From a virus: a stretch of DNA of 49,046 nt. The notes beneath the pieces are model-generated. The model did no database searches. It was not told the DNA's origin and saw nothing but the letters and a program-made list of their open reading frames with translations. The stretch is taken from the IMG/VR virus record IMGVR_UViG_3300014926_000040, positions 1-49,046 of that record. One strand, 5' to 3'. The position numbers were made by a program, and so were the translations under genes. Of the stretch, positions 15,585 to 26,900 are shown piece by piece. Positions within the stretch are counted from its first letter, which is position 1, and every line of letters begins with the position of its first letter.

Positions 15585-16060
15585 TGGCTGAATATAATGG
15601 TGGTTTTCAAAGCTATCCCAACCGCACTACAAAGAAGATTTTCTTTCGTGCCGATGATAGAACAACTAAAACTGTAACAGTTAAAGCAGGACAAGTACTC
15701 AAAGCATTATCTTTTGTAGAATCTGATAAAGATGGTAAAGTTATTGCTCATACAGGTATTGTTTCTACTGGAGCTAATACTCCTCCAACTATCAATAAAA
15801 TTGCTGGTGTTTTGTTATTTGATGTAGATGCAACTGGTGCTGATGTAGAAGCTACTGCATATACCGAAGCTAGTTTCTGGGCAAGTGCATTAACTTGGTC
15901 TGTTGATACTGCGGTTGACGTAGTTACTAAAGTTGATGGTACTACTGTAGCTGTAACTGCTTACAATACTAATGCTTCAACTAATTTACTTAAACAAAAA
16001 CTTGTTGAAGGTACTGAGTTTGAACCACTCGGTTTCTTATCTGCTGGAGAACAATTATAA
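15584..16060 (+). CDS. Head decoration protein (gpD-like)
   Basis: 158 residues starting after TAATG overlap. AEYNGGFQSYPNR is followed by TVKAGQVLKALSFVESDKDG and a beta-rich remainder. This is the pattern of lambda gpD-type decoration proteins, which bind the expanded capsid as trimers and stabilise it. It is larger than gpD (110 residues). Gene order protease-scaffold, decoration, capsid is as in lambda. Confidence 0.82.
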   Translation: MAEYNGGFQSYPNRTTKKIFFRADDRTTKTVTVKAGQVLKALSFVESDKDGKVIAHTGIVSTGANTPPTINKIAGVLLFDVDATGADVEATAYTEASFWASALTWSVDTAVDVVTKVDGTTVAVTAYNTNASTNLLKQKLVEGTEFEPLGFLSAGEQL

Positions 16061-17256
16061 TGGCTGCTCTTACTTTCTTAGACCCTTATCAGGCTAGTAA
16101 ACTGTTATCTGGTGTTATTCCAGCTAACAAAGTTAAACGTCCTAACTGGTTACAAACATTCTTTAGCAATGAATCTTCTACTGAAAGAGATACCGTAAAC
16201 TTTGATGTAGAGTTTACTGCTAAAAACACTATGGGTATGTTTGTTCTACCAGAATCAGACGTTACTCCTATCACTCTTAATGAGTTTGGTACTAAAGAAC
16301 TTCGTTTCTCTTATGCAAAAGAAGGTCTTAACTCACCAGACTATGAAGAAATCAATGTACGTCAACTAGGACAACCTTTTGGTAGTTTAGATGTTATGGG
16401 CAATGAAGTTGCTAACATCCGTAGTAAACTAGCTTTGTCTGAACAACGCTTTGAAAACTTGTTTGAATTAACTGCTACTAATATCTTACTTTACGGTGGA
16501 TATCAAGCAGCTTCTGAAAAACATCCTAGTATTCGTTATGACTTTGGTCGTACAGTAATTAAAACTACTGCTAACTTAGATACTTTAGATTTAGTACCAT
16601 CAGTAAACTTAACTACTACTGCTGTTACTGCTCCTTGGGATTCTACTCAAGTTATTATGCCTGTACTTACTGGTACTTATAGTGATGGTCGTAAAGCTTG
16701 GACTAATGGTAACATTGTTACTACCAAAACAGCTACTCCTGTTAAAGACTTAATCAAAATGTATGAAACTGCTAAGTTCCGTTCTGGTACTTCTGCATGT
16801 TTAATGTCTTCTGATGCTTATGAAGCTTTCAATACCGACTTGTTAGCTAACTATAAAGATGCTTCTTTAACTACTTTAGACGTATTGTTAAGAGCGCAAC
16901 AAGATGTATTACCAAGAATTAAAGACGTTCAAGGTTTAACTTTCAAGCGTTCTTATCCTTTAGGTAATGGCGAGTTAATCGACATCTACGTTTATGATGG
17001 TTTCTATCATACTCGTTCTGCTGGTACTGCTACTAAGTATGTTCCTAACGGTTTCGTAGTATTAATTCCACCTTCTGAAAATGGTGTTAAAGTCTACGGT
17101 CGTATTAAACATCCTAGAGCTAACTACTCTGCTATGCCTAGATGGATTAACTACTGGGAAGAAGCTAAAACTGGTAAAAGAGAATGGGAAGTTCATACAA
17201 ACTTCTTAATGGGTCATACTGATATTGATTCAGTAGTATCTTGGAAAGTATTGTAA
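16060..17256 (+). CDS. Major capsid protein (lambda gpE type)
   Basis: 398 residues. The opening FLDPYQASKLLSGVIPANK followed by PNWLQTFF and RDTVNFDVEF is characteristic of lambda gpE-type capsid proteins of the HK97 fold. The C-terminus has VYGRIKHPRANYSAMPRWIN. It is about 57 residues longer than gpE. It overlaps the decoration gene by TAATG. Codons are biased to T-ending forms, more so than the neighbours, as expected of a highly expressed gene. Confidence 0.94.
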   Translation: MAALTFLDPYQASKLLSGVIPANKVKRPNWLQTFFSNESSTERDTVNFDVEFTAKNTMGMFVLPESDVTPITLNEFGTKELRFSYAKEGLNSPDYEEINVRQLGQPFGSLDVMGNEVANIRSKLALSEQRFENLFELTATNILLYGGYQAASEKHPSIRYDFGRTVIKTTANLDTLDLVPSVNLTTTAVTAPWDSTQVIMPVLTGTYSDGRKAWTNGNIVTTKTATPVKDLIKMYETAKFRSGTSACLMSSDAYEAFNTDLLANYKDASLTTLDVLLRAQQDVLPRIKDVQGLTFKRSYPLGNGELIDIYVYDGFYHTRSAGTATKYVPNGFVVLIPPSENGVKVYGRIKHPRANYSAMPRWINYWEEAKTGKREWEVHTNFLMGHTDIDSVVSWKVL

Positions 17257-17274
17257 TTTAACTAGGTCATATTA

Positions 17275-17949
17275 ATGTCATTTACTATTAAATTTGATAA
17301 TGGAGATTTAGAGAAGCTGAGTATTAACTTGGCTTCACAAAACTTATTATCACCAATAGTTCCTGATGTTAATATGGCTATTAATAAATTCCATAATGCT
17401 TTAGAAGAAAGAGTAAATGCTAATTTTAAAGTACCCTACAGTTTAGATACAGTAAGAAGACCTTCTAGTCCTATTACAAGTAATCTATCTATGGAGTATA
17501 GTTTAGTCTATGCTGATACACCTGTTCCGTTAGCAAAGTATAAGTATACAACTACTAAAGTAAAGGTCAGAAATGCTATACCATTTATGTATGCGGAAAA
17601 TAAAATTAGATATACCCCTATTAATAAAGCTAAATCTGTTAGAGTTACTATTAAGAATGGAAGAGGTGGTGTTGCTGCTACTCCTAGAAAAAGAACACAA
17701 TTTAAGAAGTTCTTAATAGATAACGAAAATACTAAAGGCATCTTTGTAAGGCTTACAAAACCTACATGGGAAGAAATACCTAATCCAGAGAATAAAAAAG
17801 GAGTCAGAAATAAAAATCTTAAACTTCTTTTTGGGCCAAGTGTAGCTAGATTAGCAATTTCAGTCTATAACAAAGATATAGAAATGGATAAAGCTAAAGA
17901 CACTCTTTCTAAAGACATACTAAATGCTTTTACAAGGAACTTTAAATGA
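17275..17949 (+). CDS. Tail completion protein (minor tail gpZ-like)
   Basis: 224 residues, basic. The N-terminal half has paired charged helices (VNMAINKFHNALEERVNANF). The C-terminal part is KKFLIDNENTKGIFVRL, then LLFGPSVARLA, which is the signature end of the lambda Z/neck-completion family. It would cap the tail top before head joining. It sits after the capsid gene as in lambda (E, F, Z). Its end overlaps the next start by ATGA. Confidence 0.65.
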   Translation: MSFTIKFDNGDLEKLSINLASQNLLSPIVPDVNMAINKFHNALEERVNANFKVPYSLDTVRRPSSPITSNLSMEYSLVYADTPVPLAKYKYTTTKVKVRNAIPFMYAENKIRYTPINKAKSVRVTIKNGRGGVAATPRKRTQFKKFLIDNENTKGIFVRLTKPTWEEIPNPENKKGVRNKNLKLLFGPSVARLAISVYNKDIEMDKAKDTLSKDILNAFTRNFK

Positions 17950-18272
17950 ATATAACAGAACCAGTAGAACAAATACTTGATGCTGTAGGAGAAAACCTAG
18001 AGTTTTCTGCTGCAACTATAAAAGGTATTCCAGGCTTTAGTTTAGTTGTTCTACAAGGTGATGGTAATTTATATGATGTAGAGAAACAGCAGTTTTCATT
18101 CATGTTATCTTCTTTAGATGTAGAGGCTAACTCTATAGTTGAAGATGATACATTTACTATGGATGACACTGTTTATACTTATACATTTAGAGTAACTAAT
18201 ACCCCAGTACCTAATTTAGCAGGCTGGAGTAAATGTCCTGTAGTATTCAAAGGAAAAGAAAGCAATGTTTAG
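17946..18272 (+). CDS. Probable head-tail connector (gpFII position)
   Basis: 108 residues, acidic and beta-rich: VEQILDAVGENLEFS, then YDVEKQQFSFMLSS, then TYTFRVTNTPVPNLAGW. Size, position between the gpZ-like and gpU-like genes and the late strand pattern suggest the FII-type connector. Sequence similarity is not obvious. ATGA overlap upstream and an 8-base overlap downstream point to translational coupling. Confidence 0.5.
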   Translation: MNITEPVEQILDAVGENLEFSAATIKGIPGFSLVVLQGDGNLYDVEKQQFSFMLSSLDVEANSIVEDDTFTMDDTVYTYTFRVTNTPVPNLAGWSKCPVVFKGKESNV

Positions 18273-18684
18273 TGAACAAGATGTTATGACTCTTCTATCT
18301 ACTTTACCTTATTCAGTAAGTTTAGCTAAGAGTAAAGAGATGGAACTAACAGAAGAATATGCACCTCCAAAAATATTCGTTGGTTATGGTAATGTATCTT
18401 CTAGAAATCCTACTGCACCTATAGACTTTGATATCTATGATGCACATGGAGAAAACTTAGTACAATACTTTGATATACAAGTAGTGTGCAATAGAAGCGA
18501 TTTACCTACTGTATGGAAAGCAGTTTATACTGCTTTAATAGGTAAGAATCCTATACCTTTAGAAACAGATAGGTCAGGATTTACTCTAGCTGAAAGTGGC
18601 CCTATGGGTTTCTCTAATTCGTCTATATGGTGGATTAGTAGATGGATTATAGGTTTTCCAACAATTTATACAAATTTTAATTAA
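18265..18684 (+). CDS. Tail terminator protein (gpU-like)
   Basis: 139 residues, alpha/beta. The helix at the start (EQDVMTLLSTLPYSVSLA), VGYGNVSSRNPTAPIDFD and a strand YFDIQVVCNRSDLPTVWKAV fit tail terminators, which form the hexamer that ends tube growth and sets the joining face. It comes directly before the tail tube gene as in lambda U-V. Identity with known members is low, so the call rests mainly on context. Confidence 0.6.
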   Translation: MFSEQDVMTLLSTLPYSVSLAKSKEMELTEEYAPPKIFVGYGNVSSRNPTAPIDFDIYDAHGENLVQYFDIQVVCNRSDLPTVWKAVYTALIGKNPIPLETDRSGFTLAESGPMGFSNSSIWWISRWIIGFPTIYTNFN

Positions 18685-18702
18685 CTTACATAAGGAACAA
18701 CT

Positions 18703-19974
18703 ATGGCAATTGTTAAATTCCATGAAAAGAACGTAGCGTTATTTTCTAAAGTATCTAGTGGTACTGCTGATACTTTCGTAAGTACTGATGCTACTCCTAT
18801 TACTACTTTAGACGGTGGTTTTACTTTTGATACTGCTGCTTTTCAGTTCTTAGGTGATGCACTATCTCGTGACGAATACACCTATCAAAAAGATATTTAT
18901 GGTGAGCTTAATGCTGAGATTATGCAACCTATCTTAGGTACTACTTCTTCAGCTTATGATGCTACTACTTCTAATGTAACAGCAGCAGATTTATTTATCG
19001 CTTGTGGCGGTAATTTTAGTAAAGCTCCTGCTACTGGTACTACTGTTAGTATTTCTTATGATAACTATACAGCAGTTAACTCTACAGTTGCTTTAGAGTA
19101 TAGAAAATCATCTGGTGAAGATGCTACTAAACAAAACGTATACCCAATGAACACAGTTAACGGTACTGTTGATGTTTCTTTAAACATTGGCGAGATTCCT
19201 AAACTTAAATTCTCTTTAAAAGGTAACGTAGCTTCTGCAAGTTCTTCTACTGCTATTTCTCCTGAGTACGGTTTACAGACTTCAAACGTAGCTCCAGTAA
19301 TGAAGAAAGCTAATATTGCTTATGCTAAAATCGTAAAAGTAGACCAAAATGCTTTTACTACTGGCCCAGCATTTACTGCTATTATTGCTTCTCCTACTAA
19401 AGCAGGTCATTGGCAATGTACTGGTTCTGGTTTATTAACTGCTTTAGGCCCTGTTGGTTCTATCAGACCTATCAAGTTAGTTCAAATTACTGGTACATCT
19501 ACAAATATCACAGATAAAGTTCTTATAGCTGAAGTAACTTCTGATACTACTTGTGAGTTCTTCTATCCAGTTAATGGTACTTTAACTGCTGCTACTACAG
19601 TAACTAAGAGTATCGCTACTTCAGAAACTTTAGGTATTTCTACTTTATCTGCAAGTAACTTCTTTGGTTTTGATTTCACTCGTTATTTAACTGGTGTTGA
19701 AGAAGGTTTTGCTAAAGGTGCGACTCCTACTGACGTTTCTATTACAATCTTAGAAGCTCCAGTTGGTGATACTAGTTATTTTATCCCAAACCAAACTGAC
19801 GTTAGTACTTTTTATGCTGTAAGAGTAACTCTTGGTACTTCTGCACAAAGTAAAGTTGTTTACCAATGGGATAAATTACAATTAAGTAATCTTAAAGAAG
19901 GTAAAGTAGGTTCTTATTTCGGCAAAGATATGACTTTCCGTAATACTGGTAAATCTTTGATGATGTTAATCTAG
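18703..19974 (+). CDS. Major tail tube protein (gpV-like)
   Basis: 423 residues, beta-rich, opening MAIVKFHEKNVALFSKVSSG. The placement of TLDGGFTFDTAAFQFLGD and IKLVQITGTSTNITDK is typical of siphoviral tube proteins. It is far longer than lambda gpV (246), so it probably carries an extra surface domain. AAGGAACAACT precedes the ATG, a strong leader. A factor-independent terminator follows, which suits very high expression of the tube subunit. Confidence 0.8.
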   Translation: MAIVKFHEKNVALFSKVSSGTADTFVSTDATPITTLDGGFTFDTAAFQFLGDALSRDEYTYQKDIYGELNAEIMQPILGTTSSAYDATTSNVTAADLFIACGGNFSKAPATGTTVSISYDNYTAVNSTVALEYRKSSGEDATKQNVYPMNTVNGTVDVSLNIGEIPKLKFSLKGNVASASSSTAISPEYGLQTSNVAPVMKKANIAYAKIVKVDQNAFTTGPAFTAIIASPTKAGHWQCTGSGLLTALGPVGSIRPIKLVQITGTSTNITDKVLIAEVTSDTTCEFFYPVNGTLTAATTVTKSIATSETLGISTLSASNFFGFDFTRYLTGVEEGFAKGATPTDVSITILEAPVGDTSYFIPNQTDVSTFYAVRVTLGTSAQSKVVYQWDKLQLSNLKEGKVGSYFGKDMTFRNTGKSLMMLI

Positions 19975-20000
19975 TATTTCTAAGTACTTGATTTATAAAG

Positions 20001-20026
20001 AGGGAGTCTTCGGATTCCCTTTTTTT
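20001..20026 (+). terminator. Factor-independent terminator with UUCG loop
   Basis: Stem AGGGAGTC (20001-20008), loop TTCG, stem GATTCCCT (20013-20020) with one G-T wobble, then six T. It follows the tail tube stop by 26 bases. The C(UUCG)G loop is the most stable bacterial tetraloop. Confidence 0.92.
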
Positions 20027-20031
20027 ATGCT

Positions 20032-20060
20032 TTGACAAAAGGTACAATTTCTAATATAAT
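20032..20060 (+). promoter_or_regulatory. Consensus promoter for tail assembly genes
   Basis: TTGACA (20032-20037), 17 bases, TATAAT (20055-20060): a perfect match to the sigma-70 consensus. It starts 6 bases after the terminator, so the chaperone/tape-measure unit is transcribed independently of the tail tube gene. Confidence 0.9.
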
Positions 20061-20116
20061 CAACAATGTAGCAATTTAGCTATTTTTTCATTCACACAGA
20101 CTTAGAGGACATTCTA

Positions 20117-20578
20117 ATGGCACAAAAATTATACGTTAAACTACAAGCACCTACTATTGAATTAGCTATTACTGCTAAAGATGGTGGCAATACTCAAGCT
20201 AGTTTGTTAGCTGGTTTTAAACGCTACCCATCTGAATTAGGTGAAACTAAATTAAAAGAATTTCAGGAACTTTTAGGAAGGACTGATGAAGTAGGTAAAA
20301 ATGCTATTACTGCATTTATAGCTAGTGAAATAGTTTATTTAAAGAAAGCTCCTATAGTTGTAGAAGATACTGATACTGGTACATTAAAAGATGTAGTGGT
20401 AAAAGATACTCGTGATGCAATTAAACCGAATGAAACTCTCTGGGATAGTCCTAAAGAATGCCTAGACGTCCTCCTAGGACACTTCTTAGAATCTAATCCT
20501 TGGAGAGTTTCCCTAATTGAAGGTGTATTAAAAGCTTTAACTAATATGGACTTTAGTACTGATTCAGCAAAAAACTAA
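20117..20578 (+). CDS. Tail assembly chaperone (gpG-like)
   Basis: 153 residues, acidic and helical, starting MAQKLYVKLQAPTIELAI and ending DFSTDSAKN. It lies between the tail tube and tape measure genes. It ends at a slippery A-AAA-AAC (20569-20575) right before TAA, so some ribosomes continue into the gpGT-like product. This is the conserved siphoviral chaperone arrangement. The free form coats the tape measure protein during tail assembly and is absent from the virion. Confidence 0.85.
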   Translation: MAQKLYVKLQAPTIELAITAKDGGNTQASLLAGFKRYPSELGETKLKEFQELLGRTDEVGKNAITAFIASEIVYLKKAPIVVEDTDTGTLKDVVVKDTRDAIKPNETLWDSPKECLDVLLGHFLESNPWRVSLIEGVLKALTNMDFSTDSAKN

Positions 20579-20988
20579 TAGAGGCTGGAGAAGTACTAGG
20601 GCTACTAGCTCTTATAGGACAAAGACAACATAAGACAACAGAAGCAAGAAAGAAAGAAAATGAATCTCTTCTTGCTTTTGGTGGTACTCCTATAGAAGAT
20701 GATGATGAAGATGAATCATTAGCTGACTTAGATGATTCTGATAGTTATCTTTTTCTATGGGATACCAACTTATCTATTTTTGAAATCTATAAGATAGTTA
20801 GACTATATTTATCTGAATACTATGGTATGGATTCAGCCATTCTATTATCGCTTATACAAGATAAAGGATTATCTGTAACTGATACACTAACTAATATTCC
20901 CTATATACATAGTGGTTATGTCAATATAATATCCGATAAGGAAGAAAAAGATGGCAGAGCAGAAGAACAATCTGATTTTAAAACTTAG
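20117..20988 (+). CDS. Frameshifted tail assembly chaperone (gpGT-like, -1)
   Basis: Slippage of one base back on A-AAA-AAC at 20569-20575 moves the ribosome into a 137-codon frame from 20575 to TAG 20986-20988, giving about 290 residues in all. The extension starts LIEAGEVLGLLALIGQ, has an acidic middle (EDDDEDESLADLDDSD) and ends in the tape measure gene with a 38-base overlap. It has no start codon of its own at the beginning, and it accounts for the whole 372-base gap. In lambda the T part recruits tail tube subunits. Confidence 0.85.
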
Positions 20989-23900
20989 ACTGGATGTAGA
21001 TACTTCTAGTGCAGATAAGTTAGTAACCCTTACTAAGTCCTTAGATGAAGGCTTAAAAGCTACAGCTAATAATACTAATGAGTTAGCTAAAGTAGAAACA
21101 GCTAGGTCTTCACAACTTCAAGCAGCTAGTATTAAACTTCGTGCCATTGAAGAGGGTATAACTTCTCAAAGAGCTGAAGCCTCTAAAAAAGCACAAGAAG
21201 CTTATAATAAACTACAAGAACTTGTTAATAAAAATAATAAACTTCTTGAAGAAGGTGTTAAATGGTCTAGCTTAGTTATTGTTAATACTCAAAGAGCTGT
21301 AGATAAACATAATGATTTGCAAAAAGCTGCTAATGAACAACTTCAAGTAAAAATAGCTGAAATAGTATATGAAAAATCTCAACTTGATACGCTTATTATA
21401 CGAATATCTGCTGAAGAAAGAATAAATAAAATCTATGAAGATAGAAAGTTACAAATACAAAATATAGGTAGTTTAAAAACTCCAGATATAGGTAGTTTAA
21501 AAGCTCTAGGAGGTGGAGGCCCTTCAGAACCTATAGACTATACACCAAAAACACCTACTGGTTCTTATAACTATGGAACTGGCACAACTGTCAAACCAAA
21601 GAAAGAAGAAGAACAAGATAATTACAATCTAGTAGAGAAAGCTCTTGCTAAAACTAGAAAGTTAGAAGAAGATAGGTATAAAATATATGATACCTATAGT
21701 AAATTAAAAGCAACTGCACAAGCTTCTTATGCAGCACAAGAGATAAAAGATGAAGAAAGTCTAGCTACAAAGTTAAGACAAGTAGAATTAAATCGTATTA
21801 AAGATACTGTAGAATATAATACTCAGAAATTAGAAGCTTTTAATTCTTATACTAAACAGCATTTAAAAGAAGAAGAACAATTAGCTGATAAAATAAGACA
21901 AATAGAACTTAGTGCTTTAAAGGCAGATATAGAAGAAAGAGCTGCTGTCTATGCAACTAAAATAAAAGAACAAGCTTCTTATGCTATGCAAAGTATAGCA
22001 GAAGAGGAAAAACTAGCTGAAAAATTAAGAGAGATTGAATTAGCTTCTTTAAGAGCAGATATAGAAGAAAGAGCTGCTGTTTATAAAGCAAAATTAGATG
22101 CACAAGCTAATTATGCTTCTCAAAGTATACAACAAGAAGAACAATTAGCTGCTAGACTTAGACAAACAGAATTAAATGCTTTAAAAGCTGTTATAGAAGA
22201 ACGTAATAATGCTTATATTGCTAGACTAAATGCACAAACTAATTATGCTCAACAAGCTATAGCTCAGGAGCAGGACTTAGCAGATAGAACTAGACAAATA
22301 GAATTAAATGCACTTAAATCTTCTATAGAAGAAAGGCATGCTCTTGAACAGCAGAAATCAAATGCTAAAAGTGGTTATGCTCAACAAACTATAAAAGATG
22401 AAGATAGTTATATCAAATCAAATAGAGATAGGGAACTAGCTGCTCTTCGTTCTAGTATGGAAGAACAACATCAAATCAGAATGGCTAGCTTTAATAGAAG
22501 TTTAGCTATTCAAGAGTCTAGCTTAAAATCATCTATATCTATACAGGTTGCTGAACAACTTTATGGTATCCAATCTGTAGAAGCTGTAAGAGCTAGAGCT
22601 GCTGAACAAAGTATAGTATTAGAACAAAACAGACAAGATAAATTAGCTAGAATTTCTAGAAAAGTACAAACTGGCAATCTAACTCCAGAAGCTGGGTCTT
22701 CACAAGCTGCAAGAATAAATGATGAACATGCTGCAAGTATTGTAAGATTAAACACACAATTAAGAAATCATGAAGAAGCCAGTAATCAAGTAGCAAAAAG
22801 CCACTCTAATTTATTTACTAGAGTTGGTGAACTTGTAGGTGCTTATACAATATGGGATTCTGCTCTAAATGCAGTTACTTCAGTTCTTAGAAGTCTTCCT
22901 GCTATTGGTATTGAATTAGAAAGTACACAAGCTAGTTTATCAGCTACAACAGGTTCTGCTGCTGGTATGGTTAGTGTTATGCGGGCTTTAGATGCAGAAG
23001 CAAAACGTACAGGTATTGAGATAGGTACACTTAGAGAAACATTTAGAGGTTTCCAAGCTTCTACTAGTTTAGCTGGTGAATCTATGGATTCTACTTGGCA
23101 TATGTTTACTAACTTAAATACAGTTATTACTGGTTTACACTTACCTGCTGATAAAGCAAATGGTATATTCCTAGCAATGGCTCAGATGTTTAACAAAACT
23201 AAAGTACAATCAGAAGAACTTGTTAAACAGTTAGGTAACTTACTTCCTGGAGCTTTTGCCTCATTTGCAACTGCTAATAATGTTGCATTTGGTGGGCAGT
23301 TTGAAAACTCTATCGACCTTATAGCACAAATGAAAAAAGGTACTGTATTTGCTCATGAAACTATTGAGAGATTTACTCAATTCATGGCAGATAGATTTGA
23401 ACCTGCTTTTGCTTATGCAAGTCACGGTTTAAATGCTGCTGTTGGTAGAATGAAAAGTAGTTATACTTTATTAGTAGAGTCTATCTATGGTGGAAGTTCA
23501 GAAATCATTCTTAATATTGTAAAAACTTCTACAACTATTTTGGAGTTCCTAAGAGGTGCTATAGATGGAACTAATATGTATGGTAAAATCTTTAAAGAAG
23601 TTTTTGTTGTAGGAACAGTTTTTGGTATAGCTATGTTAGGAAACTTAGCTAGAGCTTCAATAATTAGTACTGCTGCTACTATAGTAGAAACAGAAGCTAT
23701 AGTTGCTAGAACTGCTGCAAGAAGAGCAGAAGCAATAGCTGCGGGTATTCAAGTAGCTGCTGTTGAGAGTATGGGACTTGCTGCTGCTGTTAGTACTATA
23801 GCAGCTAAAGGGCTTGGAGTTGCTTTAGCTTTTCTTTCTTCTCCTGCTGGTATAATAGCTGGTATAGGTTTAATAGCTTATTCTCTTTATGATTTAGCTA

Positions 23901-26900
23901 CTAGTTCTGGCGAAGCCTCTGAAAAGGCAGATAAATTTTTAGAAGAATTAAAAACAAATTTAGATAAAACAAAAATAGAACCTTTTACTTTAGAAATGAA
24001 GGTTGACGCTGACCCGCTAGTAGTAGAAGCTAAAGAGCGTTTAAAAGATGTAACAGATATAGTAGAAAAGACACAAAGAGATTTAGAGCAAAAAGGCCCG
24101 CTATTTACAAATGTTTTTAACTTAGCTAGGCTAGACGAAGATAAAAAAAGAATAGTTGCTTTAGAACAAGCATTAGTAGCTGCTAAAGACCAAGCTTATA
24201 TTAAAGTAACTGTTGATACTGGTGGAGCTTTAAAAGATATAGAAGATATAGCCCAACATTTTAAAGTACTTGCATTAGAAGCTCAAGGACTTTCAGAAGA
24301 AGCAGGTAAGATAAAGTTTGATGAAACTAATAAAAAAGCTATAGAAACTACTCAAGCTAATATAGAAGATGGAATAAAGAATGTAGATAAATGGAGAGCT
24401 ACTCTAAAACAAAAAGAGGAGTTTGAAGCAGCTCATGCAAAGAAAGTAGCTGAAATAGCTAAGTATAATGCAACTAATCCTACTTTTCGTAAAAGTATAA
24501 ATGATTCAAATTATATACAAGAACTTAAAACTTTAGTAAAAGCTTCTCAGGAGGCTTCTACTAACATAGCTAATTATGAAAACTCTCTTCAAGTACAAAA
24601 AAATCAAAAGATTGCTAGAGATACTGCTGGTATAAATAAAGATAAGCAAGAAAAGTTAGAATATACAAACTTTCTACTAGGGCTAGATGCAGTTATTTTA
24701 AAGAGTAGTACAGATTCTCAGAAGCAAAGACAATTTGCAGAACGAACAGCAGAAATAGAAGCAAATAAAGCAAGAGAAACTCAAAGAAAAGCTTACGAAC
24801 AAGTTAAAGCTAGACCAGAAGAACAAAGAACAAAAGAAGATACTAATTTCTTAAATGAAAATGCAAATGTATTAGTTAAAATTGAACAAGCTAAAACAGC
24901 TAAAATTAACGAAGTAATGGAGCGTTTTAATAAGAAGCAGGAATCTGAGACTAATAAACATAATAGTGAAATGAAAAGGTTAAATAAAGACCTTTACAAA
25001 GATTATGAAAGAGATGCTAATCAGGTTGCCCTTGATTTAGACGCTGCTTTAAATAGACAAACTCAAAGATATAACGAACATTTAACAAGTATTAAAGATT
25101 ATTATAGAAATAGAAAAGAATTACGAGAACGTGCTTTTGAAGACCAAGTAGCTATTTTAGTAAAAGAACAAGCTTTGGCTCGGACTAATGGAGATGCTTC
25201 TAAAATTGAACAACTTCAGGATAAAATAGATGCTCTTGAAGCAAAGCTTAAAGCTGCTAATATAGCAGATGCTATACAGCAAACACAAGCACAAATAACT
25301 TATAATAATGCTTTAGCTGATACGAATATACAGTTACAAAGATTACTAGGTAACACAGCAAAAGCAACTAGAATGTCTTTAGAACAAGCAAATAAAAATA
25401 CTAGGGATATATTTAATGCGGAAATTAATAGTAAAACAAATACACCTGCTGAAAAACAAAGAGCCCAAGAAGGTTTAAATAATTTAGATTTATCAGAAGA
25501 AATCCAAAATACAAGAGCTATAGCTGAGGAAACACAAACTTATAAAGATAAAGTAGATGCTGTTAGACTTGCTTATATAGACTTAGGTACGCAAACTTCT
25601 AGTTCTCTTTCTACTTCATTAGGTTCTTTTGGCCCTCTAATGAATACTATAGATACTATGACTGCTGCTTATGCTAATCAGCAAGTAGCTATTGAGAGAC
25701 TAACTGCTGCTGCTGATGAGTTAGCTAAAAATAGAGAATCAGTCTTAAAATTTAAGGCAGAAGGTAGTGATGAAATAAAAGCTATCGATAAACAAATTAA
25801 ACAAAATGCGGCTGAACAAGAACTAGCACAGCAAACTCAGTTTAGAAGTCAAGTAAAAGGTGCTGGAGATACTTTTAGTGCTATAGAGAAGATGACTGCT
25901 AAAAACTCTGCTATAAATAAAGCTGCTCATACTGCTCAAATGGTAATGAATGGTATAGAGTTTGCATTTAAACTAAAAGATATGGCATTGACTATAGTTA
26001 GTTTTACTACTGGGTTTGCTTTAAAAGCTAAAGATATGGCTATGAACATAGCAGCTTTACCTGCTGCACTTTCTTTAGGAGCTGCTCAAATGTTTGCTCA
26101 AAGTGGTTGGGCTGGCTTTGCTGGTGTAGCTGCTATGATAGCTTTAATAGCTGCTATTGGTATTGCAGCATCTGGTGGTAATACAACGACTACTAATACA
26201 TCAATGAAAGAGAGTGATGGTAAAGGAACTACTTTTGGTTATGGGGATAAAGAATCTACTTCTATTGCTGATTCTTTAAAACTAATGCTTGATATTGACT
26301 ATAAGAGTTACAAAGAATTAATTAAAATTGGTAATGGTATTAGAGCTACTGATAATAGTATTACTAAAATTATTAGAGCTAATGCTACTGGGAATTTGCT
26401 AGAAGCAAGTACAGCTAAAACTGGAAGTAAAGATAATATGGCTGTTGTTGCTGGAGCTGCTGTTGCTTTTGCAGCTACAGGTATAGGAGCAATATTCGCT
26501 TTATTGCTCTATGAAAAAGTAACTATTAAAAAATTGGATGAAGGTGTCCATATCATAGCTACTAAAACTAGAGATGTACTAGCAGGCTCAAATGTTTTAA
26601 TTGAGCAATATACTACACTTGAAAAAACTACTTCTAGTGCTTTTGAAACTACAGTAGAAATCTATGATGTAATGCAAAAAGCTTCTAAAGCTGCTGTAAA
26701 ACTATTTACAAACTTGTATTACAATATGGCTAATAGTATTAGAAATCTAGCAGTAGATATCTCTAAAGCAGCTACAGATGCGGTTTATTTATATAAATTT
26801 CCAGAGATAAAAATATCCTTGAAGAATCAAGGTACTGATAAATTTATTAAAAAGATACAAGGTATAATTGGAAAACAATTAGACCTTATGGCTAAGAATG

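Noticed and set aside
20579-20950. Independent gene between chaperone and tape measure
   Set aside because: No start codon suits it, while the -1 frame from the A-AAA-AAC site covers the gap in full.
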